NCBI GenBank assembly: GCA_947259215.1
Contig: CAMYLJ010000027.1
Location: forward strand, 1-64,000
Origin: an uncultured delta proteobacterium
Lineage (GTDB): Bacteria; Myxococcota_A; UBA9160; JAFDET01
DNA: 64,000 nucleotides
Direction: 5' to 3'
The position numbers were made by a program, and so were the translations under genes. Every line of letters starts with the position of its first letter. Position 1 is the first letter of the stretch. The notes beneath the pieces are model-generated. The model was not told the DNA's origin and searched no databases. It worked only from the letters and a program-made list of their open reading frames with translations. This document shows, one piece after another, positions 46,790-56,372 of this stretch.

Positions 46790-47515
46790 CTATGCGCCTC
46801 CTCGCAAGCGCCGCGCCATCGCGCGCAGCGTCAGCCACGCGTTGGCGGGGACGCTGCCGAAGCGGCGCTGCAACCACGCGCCGCGCAGATAGTAACTGTC
46901 GAGGCGCGGCAGACACAGCGGATCGCAGGCGTTCCCGTCGAGTCGGGCCAGGCGCGTCGTCACGGCGCACGCGACGTGGTGTCCCACGCAGGCGACGACC
47001 GCGGGATCCAGGAAGCCGTAGGGATACGCGAACGCCCGGGGGCGGGTTCCGAGCCGCCGCTCGATCGCTTCACAGGAGCCCCCCACCTCGTCTTCCCGCT
47101 CGGCTTCGGAGCACGCCCGCAGGTCCGGGTGGTTCACGCTGTGGGCCTCGATGGCCCAGCCCTCACGGGCCAGGGCTTCGACGCCGTCCCAGTCCAGCAT
47201 GGCAAGCTGGGCGATCCCGGGCGGCTGTCCGGGCCAGCCGTTGTCGCGCCCGACGTAGCCCGTGGTGAGGAAGAGCGTCGCGGGCGCCTCGAACTCGCGC
47301 AGCAGGGGGAGCGCGTGCTCGGCCACGGAGGCCAGCCCGTCGTCGAAGGTCAGCGCCACGCGGTCCGGCGCCGGCGATGCCGTCAGCTCCGCCAGCGATA
47401 CGATCGCGTGGCCCGACGCGCGGATTCCGGTCACCAGCCCGCGCAGGCTCTCGGGCGTCAGCGCCAGCAGAGACTCCCGGGGCTCGACCGCGTGGAAGGT
47501 CAGGATCGCCCTCAC
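46790..47515 (-). CDS. Polysaccharide deacetylase (NodB fold)
   Basis: 241 aa. ILTFHAVEP opens the domain. VALTFDDGLASVAEHALP has the catalytic Asp-Asp, and EAHSVNHPDLRACSEAERE has the metal His pair. Then AFAYPYGFLDPAVV follows. It is a second deacetylase in the locus, distinct from the XrtA-type one at 28580. The GTG start overlaps the upstream glycosyltransferase stop by 4 nt. Confidence 0.9.
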   Translation of the reverse strand: MRAILTFHAVEPRESLLALTPESLRGLVTGIRASGHAIVSLAELTASPAPDRVALTFDDGLASVAEHALPLLREFEAPATLFLTTGYVGRDNGWPGQPPGIAQLAMLDWDGVEALAREGWAIEAHSVNHPDLRACSEAEREDEVGGSCEAIERRLGTRPRAFAYPYGFLDPAVVACVGHHVACAVTTRLARLDGNACDPLCLPRLDSYYLRGAWLQRRFGSVPANAWLTLRAMARRLRGGA

Positions 47516-48696
47516 GGGGCCGCCTCCCCCAGCGCGCGGCGAAAGCACGCCTCCGCCTCGCGCGCGCCGCGCTCCCAGCTGAAGGACGCCGCCCGGCGCC
47601 GCGCCGCGCCGGCCAGCTCCTGGCGCCGCGCCGGCTCGAGCGCCAGCGCGTCGATCACGCGGGCGATCGCGTCGGGTTGCTCGGGGTCGAAGAAGAGCCC
47701 CGCCTCGCCGACCACCTCCGGCAGGCTGCCCCGGTCGCTGGCCAGGACGGGAAGCCCGCACGCCATGGCTTCCAGCGCCGGCAGGCCGAAGCCTTCCCCG
47801 AGCGACGGGGACACGAAGGCCAGGGCGCCGTTGTAGAGCGCCACCAGGTCGGCGTCGGGCACGAAGCCGGTGAAGACCACGCGCCGCGCCAGCTCCGGCC
47901 GGGCGTCCACGAACGCGCGCAGCTCCGCGACGTTGTCGTAGAAGCCCTGGCCACTCGTGTCGCCCACGACGGCCAGCGCCAGCTCCTCCGCCTTGGCGAC
48001 CAGCAACGCCCGCAGCAGACCCAGGAGATTCTTGTGGGGGTTCAGCCCGCCCACGTAGACCAGGTACGGACGCTCGGCGCCGAGGCCGTAGCGCCCCACG
48101 ACCGACGCCACGGCGTCCCGCTCCTCCAGGCGCCGGAAGCGCACGTCGGCCCCCTCGGAGACCACGTCGATGCGCTCCCGCGACACCCCCAGCAGGGCCG
48201 CGATGTCCCGGGCGGACGCCTCGGAGACCGTCATCACGCGCGTCGCCTGGCGCAGGGCCAGCGTCATCTTCGCACGCCACAGCATCCGATTGCGGCGGGT
48301 CGGGAAGACGAGCTCCGGATGCCGCTCGGGAATCGCGTCGTGGATCGCCAGCACGCAGGCTCCGCGCCGCGGCACGGGGTAGTACGAGTAGACCGAGGGG
48401 AAGAAGAGCAGGTCCCACCGCATGCGCGCCACGCCGCGACCGAGCGCCAGCAGGTCGAGCGGCGAGCGGGCGCCCTCGCCCACGGCGGACTGCTCGAGCG
48501 TGCGGCGCGTGGGAATCACCTGCACCTCCACACCGGGAGGCAGGCTCGCGTCCGGCTCGCGATCGGCGAACAGCACGTAGCGGAAGCCTTCATCGCGGGC
48601 CGCCAGGGCGCTGACGATCTCGCGCGTGAAGCGGCCGTAGCCGCGGTCGTTCCACCAGGTGGTGGCGTCGATGCCGACGATGCGGGGGGCGGCCAC
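47512..48696 (-). CDS. GT4-family glycosyltransferase (mannosyltransferase-like)
   Basis: 394 aa. VGIDATTWWNDRGYGRFTRE, LAIHDAIPERHPELVF, YVGGLNPHKNLLGLL, FTGFVPDADLVALYNGALAF and PSLGEGFGLPALEAMACG give a full GT4 pattern resembling WbaZ-like mannosyltransferases. GTG start, 2 nt after the upstream small membrane gene. Confidence 0.92.
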   Translation of the reverse strand: MAAPRIVGIDATTWWNDRGYGRFTREIVSALAARDEGFRYVLFADREPDASLPPGVEVQVIPTRRTLEQSAVGEGARSPLDLLALGRGVARMRWDLLFFPSVYSYYPVPRRGACVLAIHDAIPERHPELVFPTRRNRMLWRAKMTLALRQATRVMTVSEASARDIAALLGVSRERIDVVSEGADVRFRRLEERDAVASVVGRYGLGAERPYLVYVGGLNPHKNLLGLLRALLVAKAEELALAVVGDTSGQGFYDNVAELRAFVDARPELARRVVFTGFVPDADLVALYNGALAFVSPSLGEGFGLPALEAMACGLPVLASDRGSLPEVVGEAGLFFDPEQPDAIARVIDALALEPARRQELAGAARRRAASFSWERGAREAEACFRRALGEAAP

Positions 48697-48698
48697 CG

Positions 48699-49019
48699 TC
48701 AGGCGGTGTGGCGCAGGTCCACGACCCGGTTGTAGATCCAGGCCAACGTCCAGCCGAGCAGGCCTCCCAGCAGGGCCCCGTAGACCAGCCCGGCCAGCGA
48801 GCCCGGCCAGGTAACGGAATAGCCCGGGAAGTAGTTCGACAGCAGGTTCAGGTGCAGGCCCACGTTGGGGCCGCCCCGCAGCAGCAGCCAGACGGTGGCG
48901 AGGAACAGGCCCGTGCCCCCCACCATGCCGAACACGACCGCCATCACGTTCGCGCGCAGCCGCGCCACGGCGCGCGCGATCAGCTGCGCTTCCTGCTCTT
49001 CCAGGGTGCGTACCGTCAC
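48699..49019 (-). CDS. Small two-to-three-helix membrane protein
   Basis: 106 aa. It has a charged N-terminal helix ([18 protein letters not shown]), a hydrophobic helix and [21 protein letters not shown] then [21 protein letters not shown]. It ends with a third hydrophobic stretch. The same pattern, LLLRGG-(x)n-LLxNYFxGYxVTWxG, forms the C-terminus of the adjacent flavoprotein, so the two are paralogous modules. I know of similar conserved membrane proteins but not a function. The GTG overlaps the flavoprotein stop (GTGA). Confidence 0.8.
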   Translation of the reverse strand: MTVRTLEEQEAQLIARAVARLRANVMAVVFGMVGGTGLFLATVWLLLRGGPNVGLHLNLLSNYFPGYSVTWPGSLAGLVYGALLGGLLGWTLAWIYNRVVDLRHTA

Positions 49020-50836
49020 GAGTCGACCTCCGTCGGATCCATGGTCCGGGCCAGCTCGAGCCGCCGGATCAGCGCGGTCTCGTGGATGCCCACGACGGCG
49101 TTGATGGTGCGGGCCAGCAGCCAGCCGAACGCGAAGCCGCCCAGGGCGGCCTCGCCGAGGCCGATGAGGGCACCTACCCAGGTCACGTCGTAGCCCAGGA
49201 AGTAGTTCGCCAGCAGCGAGAGGTTGTTCCCCACCAGGATGCCGCCCCGCAGCAGCAGGATCGCCGTGGCCAGGAACAGGCCGAAGCCCGCCACCGCGCC
49301 CACCGCGGCGCCGAGGGCCACGGGGTCGTAGCGGGCGAAGGCCGACAGCACCTGCTCCTCGGGGGTCGGCAGCTCGGCCCGGCCGGGCACCAGGCGATCG
49401 CCGGACGCGGGCTGCGCCGACTCCTCGCGGACCTCCTCGTGGTACTCGTCGTCCACGTTCACCGACCAGACGTCGTGGCTGGCCCCGACGATGTTCTCCA
49501 CCGCCAGCACCGCCGTCATCATCGAGTGGTCCTGATTGTTGTAGCGGTGCTGGCCGTTGCGCCCGATCAGCTGGAGGTTCTCGATCGGGTCGAGCCAGCC
49601 GCGCAGCACCTGGAGCGCCTCCTGGTAGCCTCCGTCGTACACCGGGTACGCCTTGGGGATGCGGATCACGCAGCCGTCCCGCACCTCCTCGGCTCGGATC
49701 AGGCCGAGCGCCGCGCACTCCCGGGTGCCGAGCTCGATCAGGTCGTCGTCGGGGGCGGCCCAGAGCTCGTCGCCCTCCTGCACGAAGTACTCGAGGCCGA
49801 GGCAGGTCCGCTGCGGGTCGGCCACCATGTGGGGGCTCCAGTTCTTGAAGTTCTGGATGCGTCCCATCTTCACGTCGGGCGAATGGATGTAGATCCAGTT
49901 GTCCGGGAAGACCTCGTCCCGGTCCACGATCAGGCCCACGGTCAGGAAGTCCCGGTACCGCAGGCGGTCCGCAGCGGCGAGGATCTCGGGGGGCGGCGCC
50001 GGCTCGAAGGCGTGCAGGAGCTCGCGGATCGGCATCGAGGAGAGCACGTGCTCGGCCTCCACGTCGCGCTCCTGGCCGCCGGCCTCGCGCACCGTCACCT
50101 TCCGCACGCGGCCGTCGGCGTGGTGAAGCCGAACCACCCCCGCGCCCAGCACGACGTCCGTCCCGCGCTCCACCAGCTGGTCCTGGGCGGACTCCCACAT
50201 CTGCCCGGGTCCGTGGCGCGGGTAGTGGAACTCGTCGATGAGGGTGGCCACGATCTCGCCCCGGGTCGCCAGCGAGCCCAGCAGCGCGTTGCGCACCGCC
50301 GTCACCAGGTCGAGGTTCTTGATCCGCTGCGCGGCCCAGTCGGCGCCGATCTCCGAGCACGGCATGCCCCACACCTTCTCCGTGTAGGTCTCGAAGAAGA
50401 TCTCGAACAGGCGCCGCCCGAAGCGGTTCGTCACCCACTGCTCGAAGGTGCGCTCGTCCGCGTGGGGCAGGATCTGGGCCTTCACGTAGGAGAGGCCGAT
50501 CCGGATCGCCTCGATCGGACCCAGACCCAGCAGGGCGTTCATGGGCTTCAGCGGGTAGTCGAAGAAGCGCTCGCCGTAGAAGATGCGGGACAGCCGCGGG
50601 CGCACCAGGAACTCGTCGCCGAGGATCTCACGCCAGAGCGCGTTCACCCGCTCCACCTTGGTGAAGAAGCGGTGGCCGCCGATGTCGAAGCGGTAGCCCT
50701 TGTACTCGACCGTGCGGCTGATGCCGCCCACCAGCTCGTCGGCCTCGAAGACCACGCAGCGGCGGCCCAGGCGCGCGAGCTCCCAGGCAGCCGTCAGGCC
50801 AGCCGGCCCCGCGCCGATGACGACGGTCTCGGACAT
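49016..50836 (-). CDS. FAD oxidoreductase fused to a C-terminal membrane module
   Basis: 606 aa. Residues 1-480 form a UDP-galactopyranose-mutase-like flavoprotein: [40 protein letters not shown] and [18 protein letters not shown] linker leads to two or three membrane helices (about 505-580) containing [21 protein letters not shown] and [20 protein letters not shown], the module also found in the next gene. The fusion would place the enzyme at the membrane, consistent with action on a lipid-linked sugar. ATG 50836 begins the FAD fold. First gene of the operon to 45798. Confidence 0.88.
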   Translation of the reverse strand: MSETVVIGAGPAGLTAAWELARLGRRCVVFEADELVGGISRTVEYKGYRFDIGGHRFFTKVERVNALWREILGDEFLVRPRLSRIFYGERFFDYPLKPMNALLGLGPIEAIRIGLSYVKAQILPHADERTFEQWVTNRFGRRLFEIFFETYTEKVWGMPCSEIGADWAAQRIKNLDLVTAVRNALLGSLATRGEIVATLIDEFHYPRHGPGQMWESAQDQLVERGTDVVLGAGVVRLHHADGRVRKVTVREAGGQERDVEAEHVLSSMPIRELLHAFEPAPPPEILAAADRLRYRDFLTVGLIVDRDEVFPDNWIYIHSPDVKMGRIQNFKNWSPHMVADPQRTCLGLEYFVQEGDELWAAPDDDLIELGTRECAALGLIRAEEVRDGCVIRIPKAYPVYDGGYQEALQVLRGWLDPIENLQLIGRNGQHRYNNQDHSMMTAVLAVENIVGASHDVWSVNVDDEYHEEVREESAQPASGDRLVPGRAELPTPEEQVLSAFARYDPVALGAAVGAVAGFGLFLATAILLLRGGILVGNNLSLLANYFLGYDVTWVGALIGLGEAALGGFAFGWLLARTINAVVGIHETALIRRLELARTMDPTEVDS

Positions 50837-50968
50837 GCGGCGAGCGATCCTCCCTCCCGACTCCGGGGGCTCCCGGAGGGGCACGGGTGAGTGTCCGTCA
50901 GAGAGGGAAAGGGTACGGCAAAACCCGCACGAAGCTGTAGGACCGGCAGCGGAGCGGCAGGTGTGGGC

Positions 50969-51265
50969 TCAGAACCGCGCGCGATCCAGGAAGTCGAGCC
51001 GGTAGACGCTCTGCTCGGTCTCGACCTGCAGCGTCTCGGGGCCGAGGTGGGACAGATCCACGACCTCGCCCGTGACGAGGACCGGGCCCCCGTCGACCGC
51101 CAGGCGAGCCGGCTCGCCGAGGGCGATCGGGTCCAGGATCCGCCCCTCGCCGAGGAGCGTGGGCCCCAGGGCCTGGGAGCTGCGGTTCTCCACGAGGGTG
51201 ATCCGCACCGGGGCGTCCGGCTGGTGGGCCGGCAGCGGCGTCTCGAGGCGCGCGGCGCTTGCCAT
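50969..51265 (-). CDS. Small beta-rich hypothetical protein
   Basis: 98 aa, no signal peptide or membrane helix. Beta-type hydrophobic alternation with LLGEGRILDPIALGEPARLA and GPVLVTGEVVDLS could be a PilZ- or SH3-like barrel, but no signature residues confirm either. ATG 51265 has GGGGAGAC upstream. It stands between the flavoprotein operon and the CAAX protease gene, in the same direction as both. Confidence 0.55.
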   Translation of the reverse strand: MASAARLETPLPAHQPDAPVRITLVENRSSQALGPTLLGEGRILDPIALGEPARLAVDGGPVLVTGEVVDLSHLGPETLQVETEQSVYRLDFLDRARF

Positions 51266-51382
51266 GCAGTCTCCCCTGCTCCTGGCGGACACCTCCGTTT
51301 TCGGCCGGCCGGGACGACGCCTTGAAGCCGGCCCCCGGCGGGCCTGCGTCGGAGCTGCCGCTGGAAGCGGGGGTCCTGCCGG

Positions 51383-52120
51383 CTAGAGAAAATACTCGAG
51401 CCCTCGCCCCCAAGGGCCCATCACCAGGGCGTAAATCGCCGCATTGCTGACGGCGTGAGCCAGCACGCAGGCCCCGATGTGGCCGCGCCGATAGAGCCAC
51501 AGGGTGTAGATCGCGCCGGTCGCGAAGGCGACCGGCCACTCCCAGGTCTGATGGGACACGCCGAAGTAGACGACGCTGATCCAGAAGCTCCAGGCCGAGT
51601 AGCGGGCCATCGGGAGATCGCGGAAGTCGCGACTCGCGTCGATCTCGAGCCGCCCGCCGCGCCACGACACCAGCTCGGCGCCGCGCAGCAGGAAGCTCCG
51701 CACGAAGAGCTCTTCCACGAAGGGCGTGACCCCGACGAAGCCCACGAGCCGCAGCAGCCGTCCCGCATCGGCCCAGCCCGGACCGAGCGCGTCGGCGTCG
51801 AAGCCCGCCTCCGGGCCGGGGTGCCCGAGCACCCCGAGCGCATACGGGACCACCCACAGCGCCGCCACGCCGAGCCCGAGGGCCGCGTCGGCGAGCAGGC
51901 CCCCCGGCGAGAGCCGCATTCCACGCAGCTCCGGGAAGCACCCGCGCGCCGCGTAGGCGACGAAGAGGCTCCCGGGAACGACGACCTGGAGCACGAGGAC
52001 GAACGCCGCGGCGCGGTGTGGCAGCCAGGCGCCGACGCTCACGATGGCCAGGAACGCCGCGTACGGAACCACGTACGGCTCCCAGCCCCGCGCCCGTCGC
52101 GTCCCCTCGCCACTGCTCAC
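51383..52120 (-). CDS. CAAX/CPBP intramembrane metalloprotease, exosortase-associated type
   Basis: 245 aa with about six helices. CPBP motifs are intact: the Glu pair in FVEELFVRSFLLRG (about 135), His in VYFGVSHQTWEW, and HIGACVLAHAVSNAAIYA near the end. The PEP-CTERM/exosortase-linked CAAX-related family (TIGR03008) has this form, and such proteases are often located with EPS/exosortase genes. The substrate is unknown. A Gly-rich in-frame ATG lies at 52147, but GTG 52120 has the better G-rich ribosome site. Confidence 0.82.
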   Translation of the reverse strand: MSSGEGTRRARGWEPYVVPYAAFLAIVSVGAWLPHRAAAFVLVLQVVVPGSLFVAYAARGCFPELRGMRLSPGGLLADAALGLGVAALWVVPYALGVLGHPGPEAGFDADALGPGWADAGRLLRLVGFVGVTPFVEELFVRSFLLRGAELVSWRGGRLEIDASRDFRDLPMARYSAWSFWISVVYFGVSHQTWEWPVAFATGAIYTLWLYRRGHIGACVLAHAVSNAAIYALVMGPWGRGLEYFL

Positions 52121-52184
52121 GTAACCGGCCCCCCCGCCCCCATTCAATAGGCTGCCCCGGCTTTCTCGCGCAAGGCGCGTGCCC

Positions 52185-52227
52185 TACCGTTCGACTCCGG
52201 GTCTGACGGCCCGTCAGACCCGGAGTC
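52185..52227 (+). promoter_or_regulatory. Promoter -10 and 35-bp perfect palindrome
   Basis: TACCGT (52185-52190) is followed 2 nt later by a perfect palindrome: arm GACTCCGGGTCTGACG (52193-52208), loop GCC, and its complement (52212-52227). It lies in the divergent region between the CAAX protease and the PQQ dehydrogenase, 5 nt before the latter's TTG. The core TGACG-N3-CGTCA is the kind of dyad bound by TetR-family repressors; an mRNA hairpin masking the start is the alternative. Confidence 0.65.
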
Positions 52228-52232
52228 CCCCG

Positions 52233-54182
52233 TTGCTCCCTCCCCGACTCGCCGCGCTCGTCCTGACCGGCGTCCTGTCGGCGGCCTGCGGCGGCAGCTC
52301 CCCGGCCCTGGATCTCTCCGGCCCCACCGCGGGCTGGGACGTGACCGGCGGCGACCCGGGCGCCACCCGCTACTCCCCGCTGACCCAGATCGATCGCGAG
52401 AACGTGCGCTTCCTCGCGCCCGCCTGGACCTTCCACACGGGCGACGTGGGCGGGAAGGACGCCGCGGTGCCGAAGACGACCTTCCAGGCCACCGCGATCC
52501 TGGACGAGGGCACGCTCTATCTCTGCTCGCCCCTGAACCGGATCTTCGCCCTCGATCCCGCGACCGGCGCGCAGCGCTGGGTCCACGATGCGGCGCCCCA
52601 GATCACCACTCGCTGGGCGGCGACATGCCGTGGCGTCGCCGCCTGGCGCGATCCGCGGGCCGCACCCGACGCCGCCTGCGCCCGCCGGATCTTCATGGGC
52701 ACCATGGACGCGCGTCTGGTGGCGGTCGACGCCGCGAGCGGCCGCGCCTGCGAGGACTTCGGAAGCGGGGGCAGCGTGGACCTGACTGCGGGCCTCGGCG
52801 ACCTGCTGCCGGGCGAGTACTACCCGACGTCCGCACCGGCGGTCGTGGACGATGTGGTGACGCTCGGCGCCCTGGTGGCCGACAACCGGCGCGTGGAGCC
52901 GCCGGGCGGGGTCGTGCGCGGCTTCGACGCGCGGACCGGAGCCTTGCGCTGGGCCTTCGAGCCCGTCCCGCCCGGCACCGAGCCGCTGGCGCCCGCCCCC
53001 GACGGCAGCCCCCGCCATCACCGCGGCACGCCCAACGCCTGGAGTCAGTTCGCGGTGGACCCGGAGCGCGGCCTGGTCTTCGTGCCCTTCGGTGGCCCGA
53101 GCCCCGACTTCTTCGGAGGGCACCGGCGCGGCTTCGATCACTACGGGAGCTCGCTCGTGGCCCTCGACGGCACGACGGGTCGCGCCGTCTGGCGCTTCCA
53201 GACGGTGCACCACGACGTCTGGGACTACGACGTGGCGTCGCAGCCGAGCCTGCTCGAGCTCGCCGTCGACGGGCACCCGCGGTCCGTGGTGGTGCAACCG
53301 ACGAAGACGGGTCACCTCTTCGTGCTGGACCGCGAGACGGGCGAGCCCGTCTTCCCCGTCGAGGAGCGGCCCGTCCCCCAGAGCGACGTGCCGGGGGAGA
53401 CCACCTCGCCGACGCAGCCCTTTCCCACCCACCCCCCGCCCCTGCACCCGACGGGGCCGATTTCGCCGGACGACGCCTGGGGCCTCACGCCATGGGATCG
53501 CGGGCACTGTCGGCGGCAGATCGAGGCGCTCCGCAACGAGGGCATCTTCACGCCGCCGAGCCTGAAGGGAAGCGTGCAGTACCCGGGTACGGCCGGCGGC
53601 TTCAACTGGGGCGGCGGCGCCTGGGATCCGGAGCGCGGCCTCTTCGTGCTGAACCAGAATCGCATCGCCCAGGTACAGACCCTGATCCCTCGCGAACGCG
53701 TTCCCGACGCGCCCTACCCCCAGATCGGTCCTCAGCGGGGGCTGCCCTACGCCATCGCGAGCCGCGTGCTCGTCTCGCCGCTCGGGATTCCGTGCACCCC
53801 GCCGCCGTGGGGGACCCTGCTGGCCGTGGACCTGCGCCGCGGCCGCGAGCGCTGGCAGGTGCCCTTCGGCACCGTTCGCGAGATGACGCCGCTGCCCGTG
53901 CCGCTGCGCTTCGGGATGCCGAGCATGGGTGGCCCGATCGTGACCGCCAGCGGGCTCGTCTTCATCGGCGCCGCCATGGATGACTCCCTGCGCGCCTTCG
54001 ACGTGGAGACCGGTGAGGAGCTCTGGCGCGCGGACCTTCCCGCCGGCGGCCAGGCCACTCCGATGACCTACCGCCTCGACCGCGATGCCCGCCAGTTCGT
54101 GGTGATCGCCGCCGGCGGTCACGCGAGCCTGCGCACTCGTCTCGGCGACGCGCTGGTCGCCTTCGCACTCCCGGCGCCATGA
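52233..54182 (+). CDS. PQQ-type quinoprotein dehydrogenase, lipoprotein
   Basis: 649 aa. The lipobox LSAACGG ends a signal peptide that starts at the TTG 52233; a GTG at 52179 would translate through the palindrome. An eight-bladed beta-propeller follows with repeated AxDxxTG units (FALDPATGAQRWVHDA, AVDAASGRACEDFG, ALDGTTGRAVWRFQTVHHD, AFDVETGEELWRADLPAGG). VHHDVWDYDVASQP and GYSP-like segments match membrane glucose-dehydrogenase-type quinoproteins, which oxidise sugars or alcohols in the periplasm. No PQQ synthesis genes are nearby. Its stop overlaps the SixA start (ATGA). Confidence 0.88.
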   Translation: MLPPRLAALVLTGVLSAACGGSSPALDLSGPTAGWDVTGGDPGATRYSPLTQIDRENVRFLAPAWTFHTGDVGGKDAAVPKTTFQATAILDEGTLYLCSPLNRIFALDPATGAQRWVHDAAPQITTRWAATCRGVAAWRDPRAAPDAACARRIFMGTMDARLVAVDAASGRACEDFGSGGSVDLTAGLGDLLPGEYYPTSAPAVVDDVVTLGALVADNRRVEPPGGVVRGFDARTGALRWAFEPVPPGTEPLAPAPDGSPRHHRGTPNAWSQFAVDPERGLVFVPFGGPSPDFFGGHRRGFDHYGSSLVALDGTTGRAVWRFQTVHHDVWDYDVASQPSLLELAVDGHPRSVVVQPTKTGHLFVLDRETGEPVFPVEERPVPQSDVPGETTSPTQPFPTHPPPLHPTGPISPDDAWGLTPWDRGHCRRQIEALRNEGIFTPPSLKGSVQYPGTAGGFNWGGGAWDPERGLFVLNQNRIAQVQTLIPRERVPDAPYPQIGPQRGLPYAIASRVLVSPLGIPCTPPPWGTLLAVDLRRGRERWQVPFGTVREMTPLPVPLRFGMPSMGGPIVTASGLVFIGAAMDDSLRAFDVETGEELWRADLPAGGQATPMTYRLDRDARQFVVIAAGGHASLRTRLGDALVAFALPAP

Positions 54183-54694
54183 AAACGCTCCACCTGTTGC
54201 GCCACGCCAAGTCGAGCTGGGAGGACGCGCGCCTCAGCGACCACGAGCGCCCGCTCGACGCCCGCGGCGAGCGGGCGGCCACGCTCATCGGCGTCCACCT
54301 GGCCCAGTGCGGGGTAGCGCCCGACCTGGTGCTGGTGTCGAGCGCACGCCGCGCGGTCCAGACCGCAGAGCGGATCGCCGTCCACCTGCCCGACGGGACT
54401 CCGGTCGTGCACGAGCGCGGGCTCTACGAGGCCGACGACGACGCCCTGCTCCGCCGCCTCCGCCAGCTCGGGCCGGAGCTCGCCTGCGTGCTCCTCGTCG
54501 GTCACAACCCGGGGCTGCACGGGCTGGGGCTGCAGCTCGTCGGCGCGGGCGCTGCCGACACCCGTGCGCAGCTGGCACGCAAGTTCCCGACGGCGGCCTG
54601 GCTCGAGCTGGCCCTGCCCGGAGAGCCCTGGGGCGGCCTGGCCCCGGGCTGTGCCTCGCTGCGGCGCTTCGTCGTCCCGAAGGATCTCGTCTAA
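54179..54694 (+). CDS. SixA-type histidine phosphatase
   Basis: 171 aa. The RHG motif is LLRHAKSSW with the phospho-His nucleophile. The second Arg is in SSARRAVQTAERIA, and the distal His in LLVGHNPGLH. SixA removes phosphate from phosphohistidine on phosphotransfer proteins in E. coli; family members also attack other phosphates. It starts a run of phosphate-chain genes (CYTH-CHAD, PPK1, SixA-Ppx), suggesting a role there. Coupled to the dehydrogenase by ATGA. Confidence 0.9.
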   Translation: MKTLHLLRHAKSSWEDARLSDHERPLDARGERAATLIGVHLAQCGVAPDLVLVSSARRAVQTAERIAVHLPDGTPVVHERGLYEADDDALLRRLRQLGPELACVLLVGHNPGLHGLGLQLVGAGAADTRAQLARKFPTAAWLELALPGEPWGGLAPGCASLRRFVVPKDLV

Positions 54695-54703
54695 CGTGTA
54701 CGG

Positions 54704-56272
54704 GTGCCGATGGACACGGGCACCCCCCGCGAGATCGAGCTCAAGCTCCTGGTGGCGGAGGCAGACGTCCCCCGTCTGCGGCGCCACCCGCGGCTCCACG
54801 AGCTGGGCCGCAGTCGCCCGGTCACCCGCACCCTCGAGTCCGTCTACTGGGACACGCCGGAGCTCGCCCTCCACCGGGCCGGGGTGGCACTGCGGGTGCG
54901 CCGCGCCGGCGGACGCTTCACCCAGACGCTGAAGACCCGCGGCGAGGCCCGGGCGGGCCTGTTCGATCGCGGCGAATGGGAGGCGCCCGTCGGCGATGCG
55001 CACCCGGACCTCGACGCCGTGTCCGATCCCGAGCTCCGGGACCGCCTCCGCCAGCTCGTCGCCGGCGTCCCCCTGGAGCCGGTGGTCACCACCGTCGTTC
55101 GCCGCACCCGGCGTCTGCTCGGCGAGGCCGGCTGGCAGGTCCTGTGCGAGATCGACGTGGGCGAGGTGCGCGTACGCGGCCGCAGCGCGCGCATCTGCGA
55201 GCTCGAGCTCGAGCTCCTGGAGGGCGAGCCGGTCGCCCTCTACGACCTGGCCCTCGCCTTGTCGGAAGCGGTGGCCCTGCGACCCGCCGTGCGCGACAAG
55301 GCCGAGCAGGGCTTCGATCTGCTGCTCGGGCGTGGCCCCGTGCCCCAGCGCGCGCGCACGCCGCGACTTTCCCCCGATGCGACCCTGGACGAGGCGATGG
55401 CGGCCATCTTCGCCGGCGGGCTCGAGCAGGTGCTCGGCAACGAGGAGCCCACCCGAACGGGTGTGGATCCGGAAGGCGTCCACCAGATGCGCGTGGGTGC
55501 GCGTCGGCTGCGCTCGGCGCTCTCGATCTTCCGCGAGGGCGTGCCCCCGGAGCACGCCGAGCCGCTCAAGGAGGGTCTGCGCTGGCTCGGATCGCAGCTC
55601 GGCGATGCGCGCGACCTGGACGTGTTCCTCGAGGAGACCCTGGCCGACCTGCGCCGCCACTACCCGGACGATCCCGACCTGAAGCGGCTGCGCGAGGTGG
55701 CCAGCGAGCTTCGCGACCAGGCCTACGACCGGGCGCGCGAGGCCCTGGCGTCCCAGCGTTACGCCGCTCTAGTGCTCGGACTGTCCGCCTGGATCAACGC
55801 GCGCGGCTGGCGCGATCAGCCCCTGACGTCGCATTCGGCCCGGCTCTTCGCCCCCGCGCGGGCCCATGCCGACCAGAGCCTGCGGCGCCGCCAGCGCAAG
55901 GCCCGCCGACTCGGTCGCAACCTGGCACAGCGCACCCTCGCCGAGAAGCACGCACTTCGGATCGAGCTGAAGAAGCTCCGCTACGCGGCGGAGTTCTTCC
56001 GCAGCCTCTACCCCGAGGCGCAGTCCAACCCCACCTTGAAGCGCCTGTCCCGGCTGCAGGACGTGCTCGGCCACCTGAACGACCAGGCGACGGCGGACCG
56101 CCTGCTGGCCCGCATCCTCGAGCGCCTGGGGAGCGAGGCCACCCCGGCCCACCACCGGGCCGCAGGCCTCGTCTCGGGCTGGACCGCCCGGGGCGCCGAG
56201 GACGAGCTGGCGCGACTGGGCCGGCGCTGGCGGCGCTACCGCCGCAACCGGCCCTTCTGGGCCCGGGACTGA
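54704..56272 (+). CDS. CYTH-CHAD protein (triphosphatase/polyphosphate-binding)
   Basis: 522 aa. The N-terminal CYTH domain (about 1-200) starts with EIELKLLV and keeps the basic and acidic tunnel residues (LRVRRAGGRFTQTLKT, CELELELLEG). The CHAD domain (about 220-510) has GVHQMRVGARRLRSAL and LRIELKKLRYAAEFF, the His/Arg/Lys helices that bind polyphosphate. CYTH enzymes hydrolyse triphosphate groups, and CHAD targets polyP granules. The GTG 54704 lies 6 nt after TAACGT with no Shine-Dalgarno; an ATG two codons on is the alternative. Confidence 0.92.
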   Translation: MPMDTGTPREIELKLLVAEADVPRLRRHPRLHELGRSRPVTRTLESVYWDTPELALHRAGVALRVRRAGGRFTQTLKTRGEARAGLFDRGEWEAPVGDAHPDLDAVSDPELRDRLRQLVAGVPLEPVVTTVVRRTRRLLGEAGWQVLCEIDVGEVRVRGRSARICELELELLEGEPVALYDLALALSEAVALRPAVRDKAEQGFDLLLGRGPVPQRARTPRLSPDATLDEAMAAIFAGGLEQVLGNEEPTRTGVDPEGVHQMRVGARRLRSALSIFREGVPPEHAEPLKEGLRWLGSQLGDARDLDVFLEETLADLRRHYPDDPDLKRLREVASELRDQAYDRAREALASQRYAALVLGLSAWINARGWRDQPLTSHSARLFAPARAHADQSLRRRQRKARRLGRNLAQRTLAEKHALRIELKKLRYAAEFFRSLYPEAQSNPTLKRLSRLQDVLGHLNDQATADRLLARILERLGSEATPAHHRAAGLVSGWTARGAEDELARLGRRWRRYRRNRPFWARD

Positions 56273-56360
56273 GCCCAGACTTCACGCAAGCGACTCCGGC
56301 CCGCCAGCGTCCCGTACCGATCCACCCCCGCAGGGTCACGCGGGACGCCCAAGCACCCGA

Positions 56361-56366
56361 TAGGAT
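56361..56366 (+). promoter_or_regulatory. -10 element placed for leaderless ppk1
   Basis: TAGGAT lies 6 nt before the ATG at 56373, and no Shine-Dalgarno is possible in the C-only spacer. An inverted repeat GCGTCCCG/CGGGACGC (56307-56314 and 56341-56348) sits just upstream and may be the preceding gene's terminator or an operator. Confidence 0.45.
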
Positions 56367-56372
56367 CCCCCC

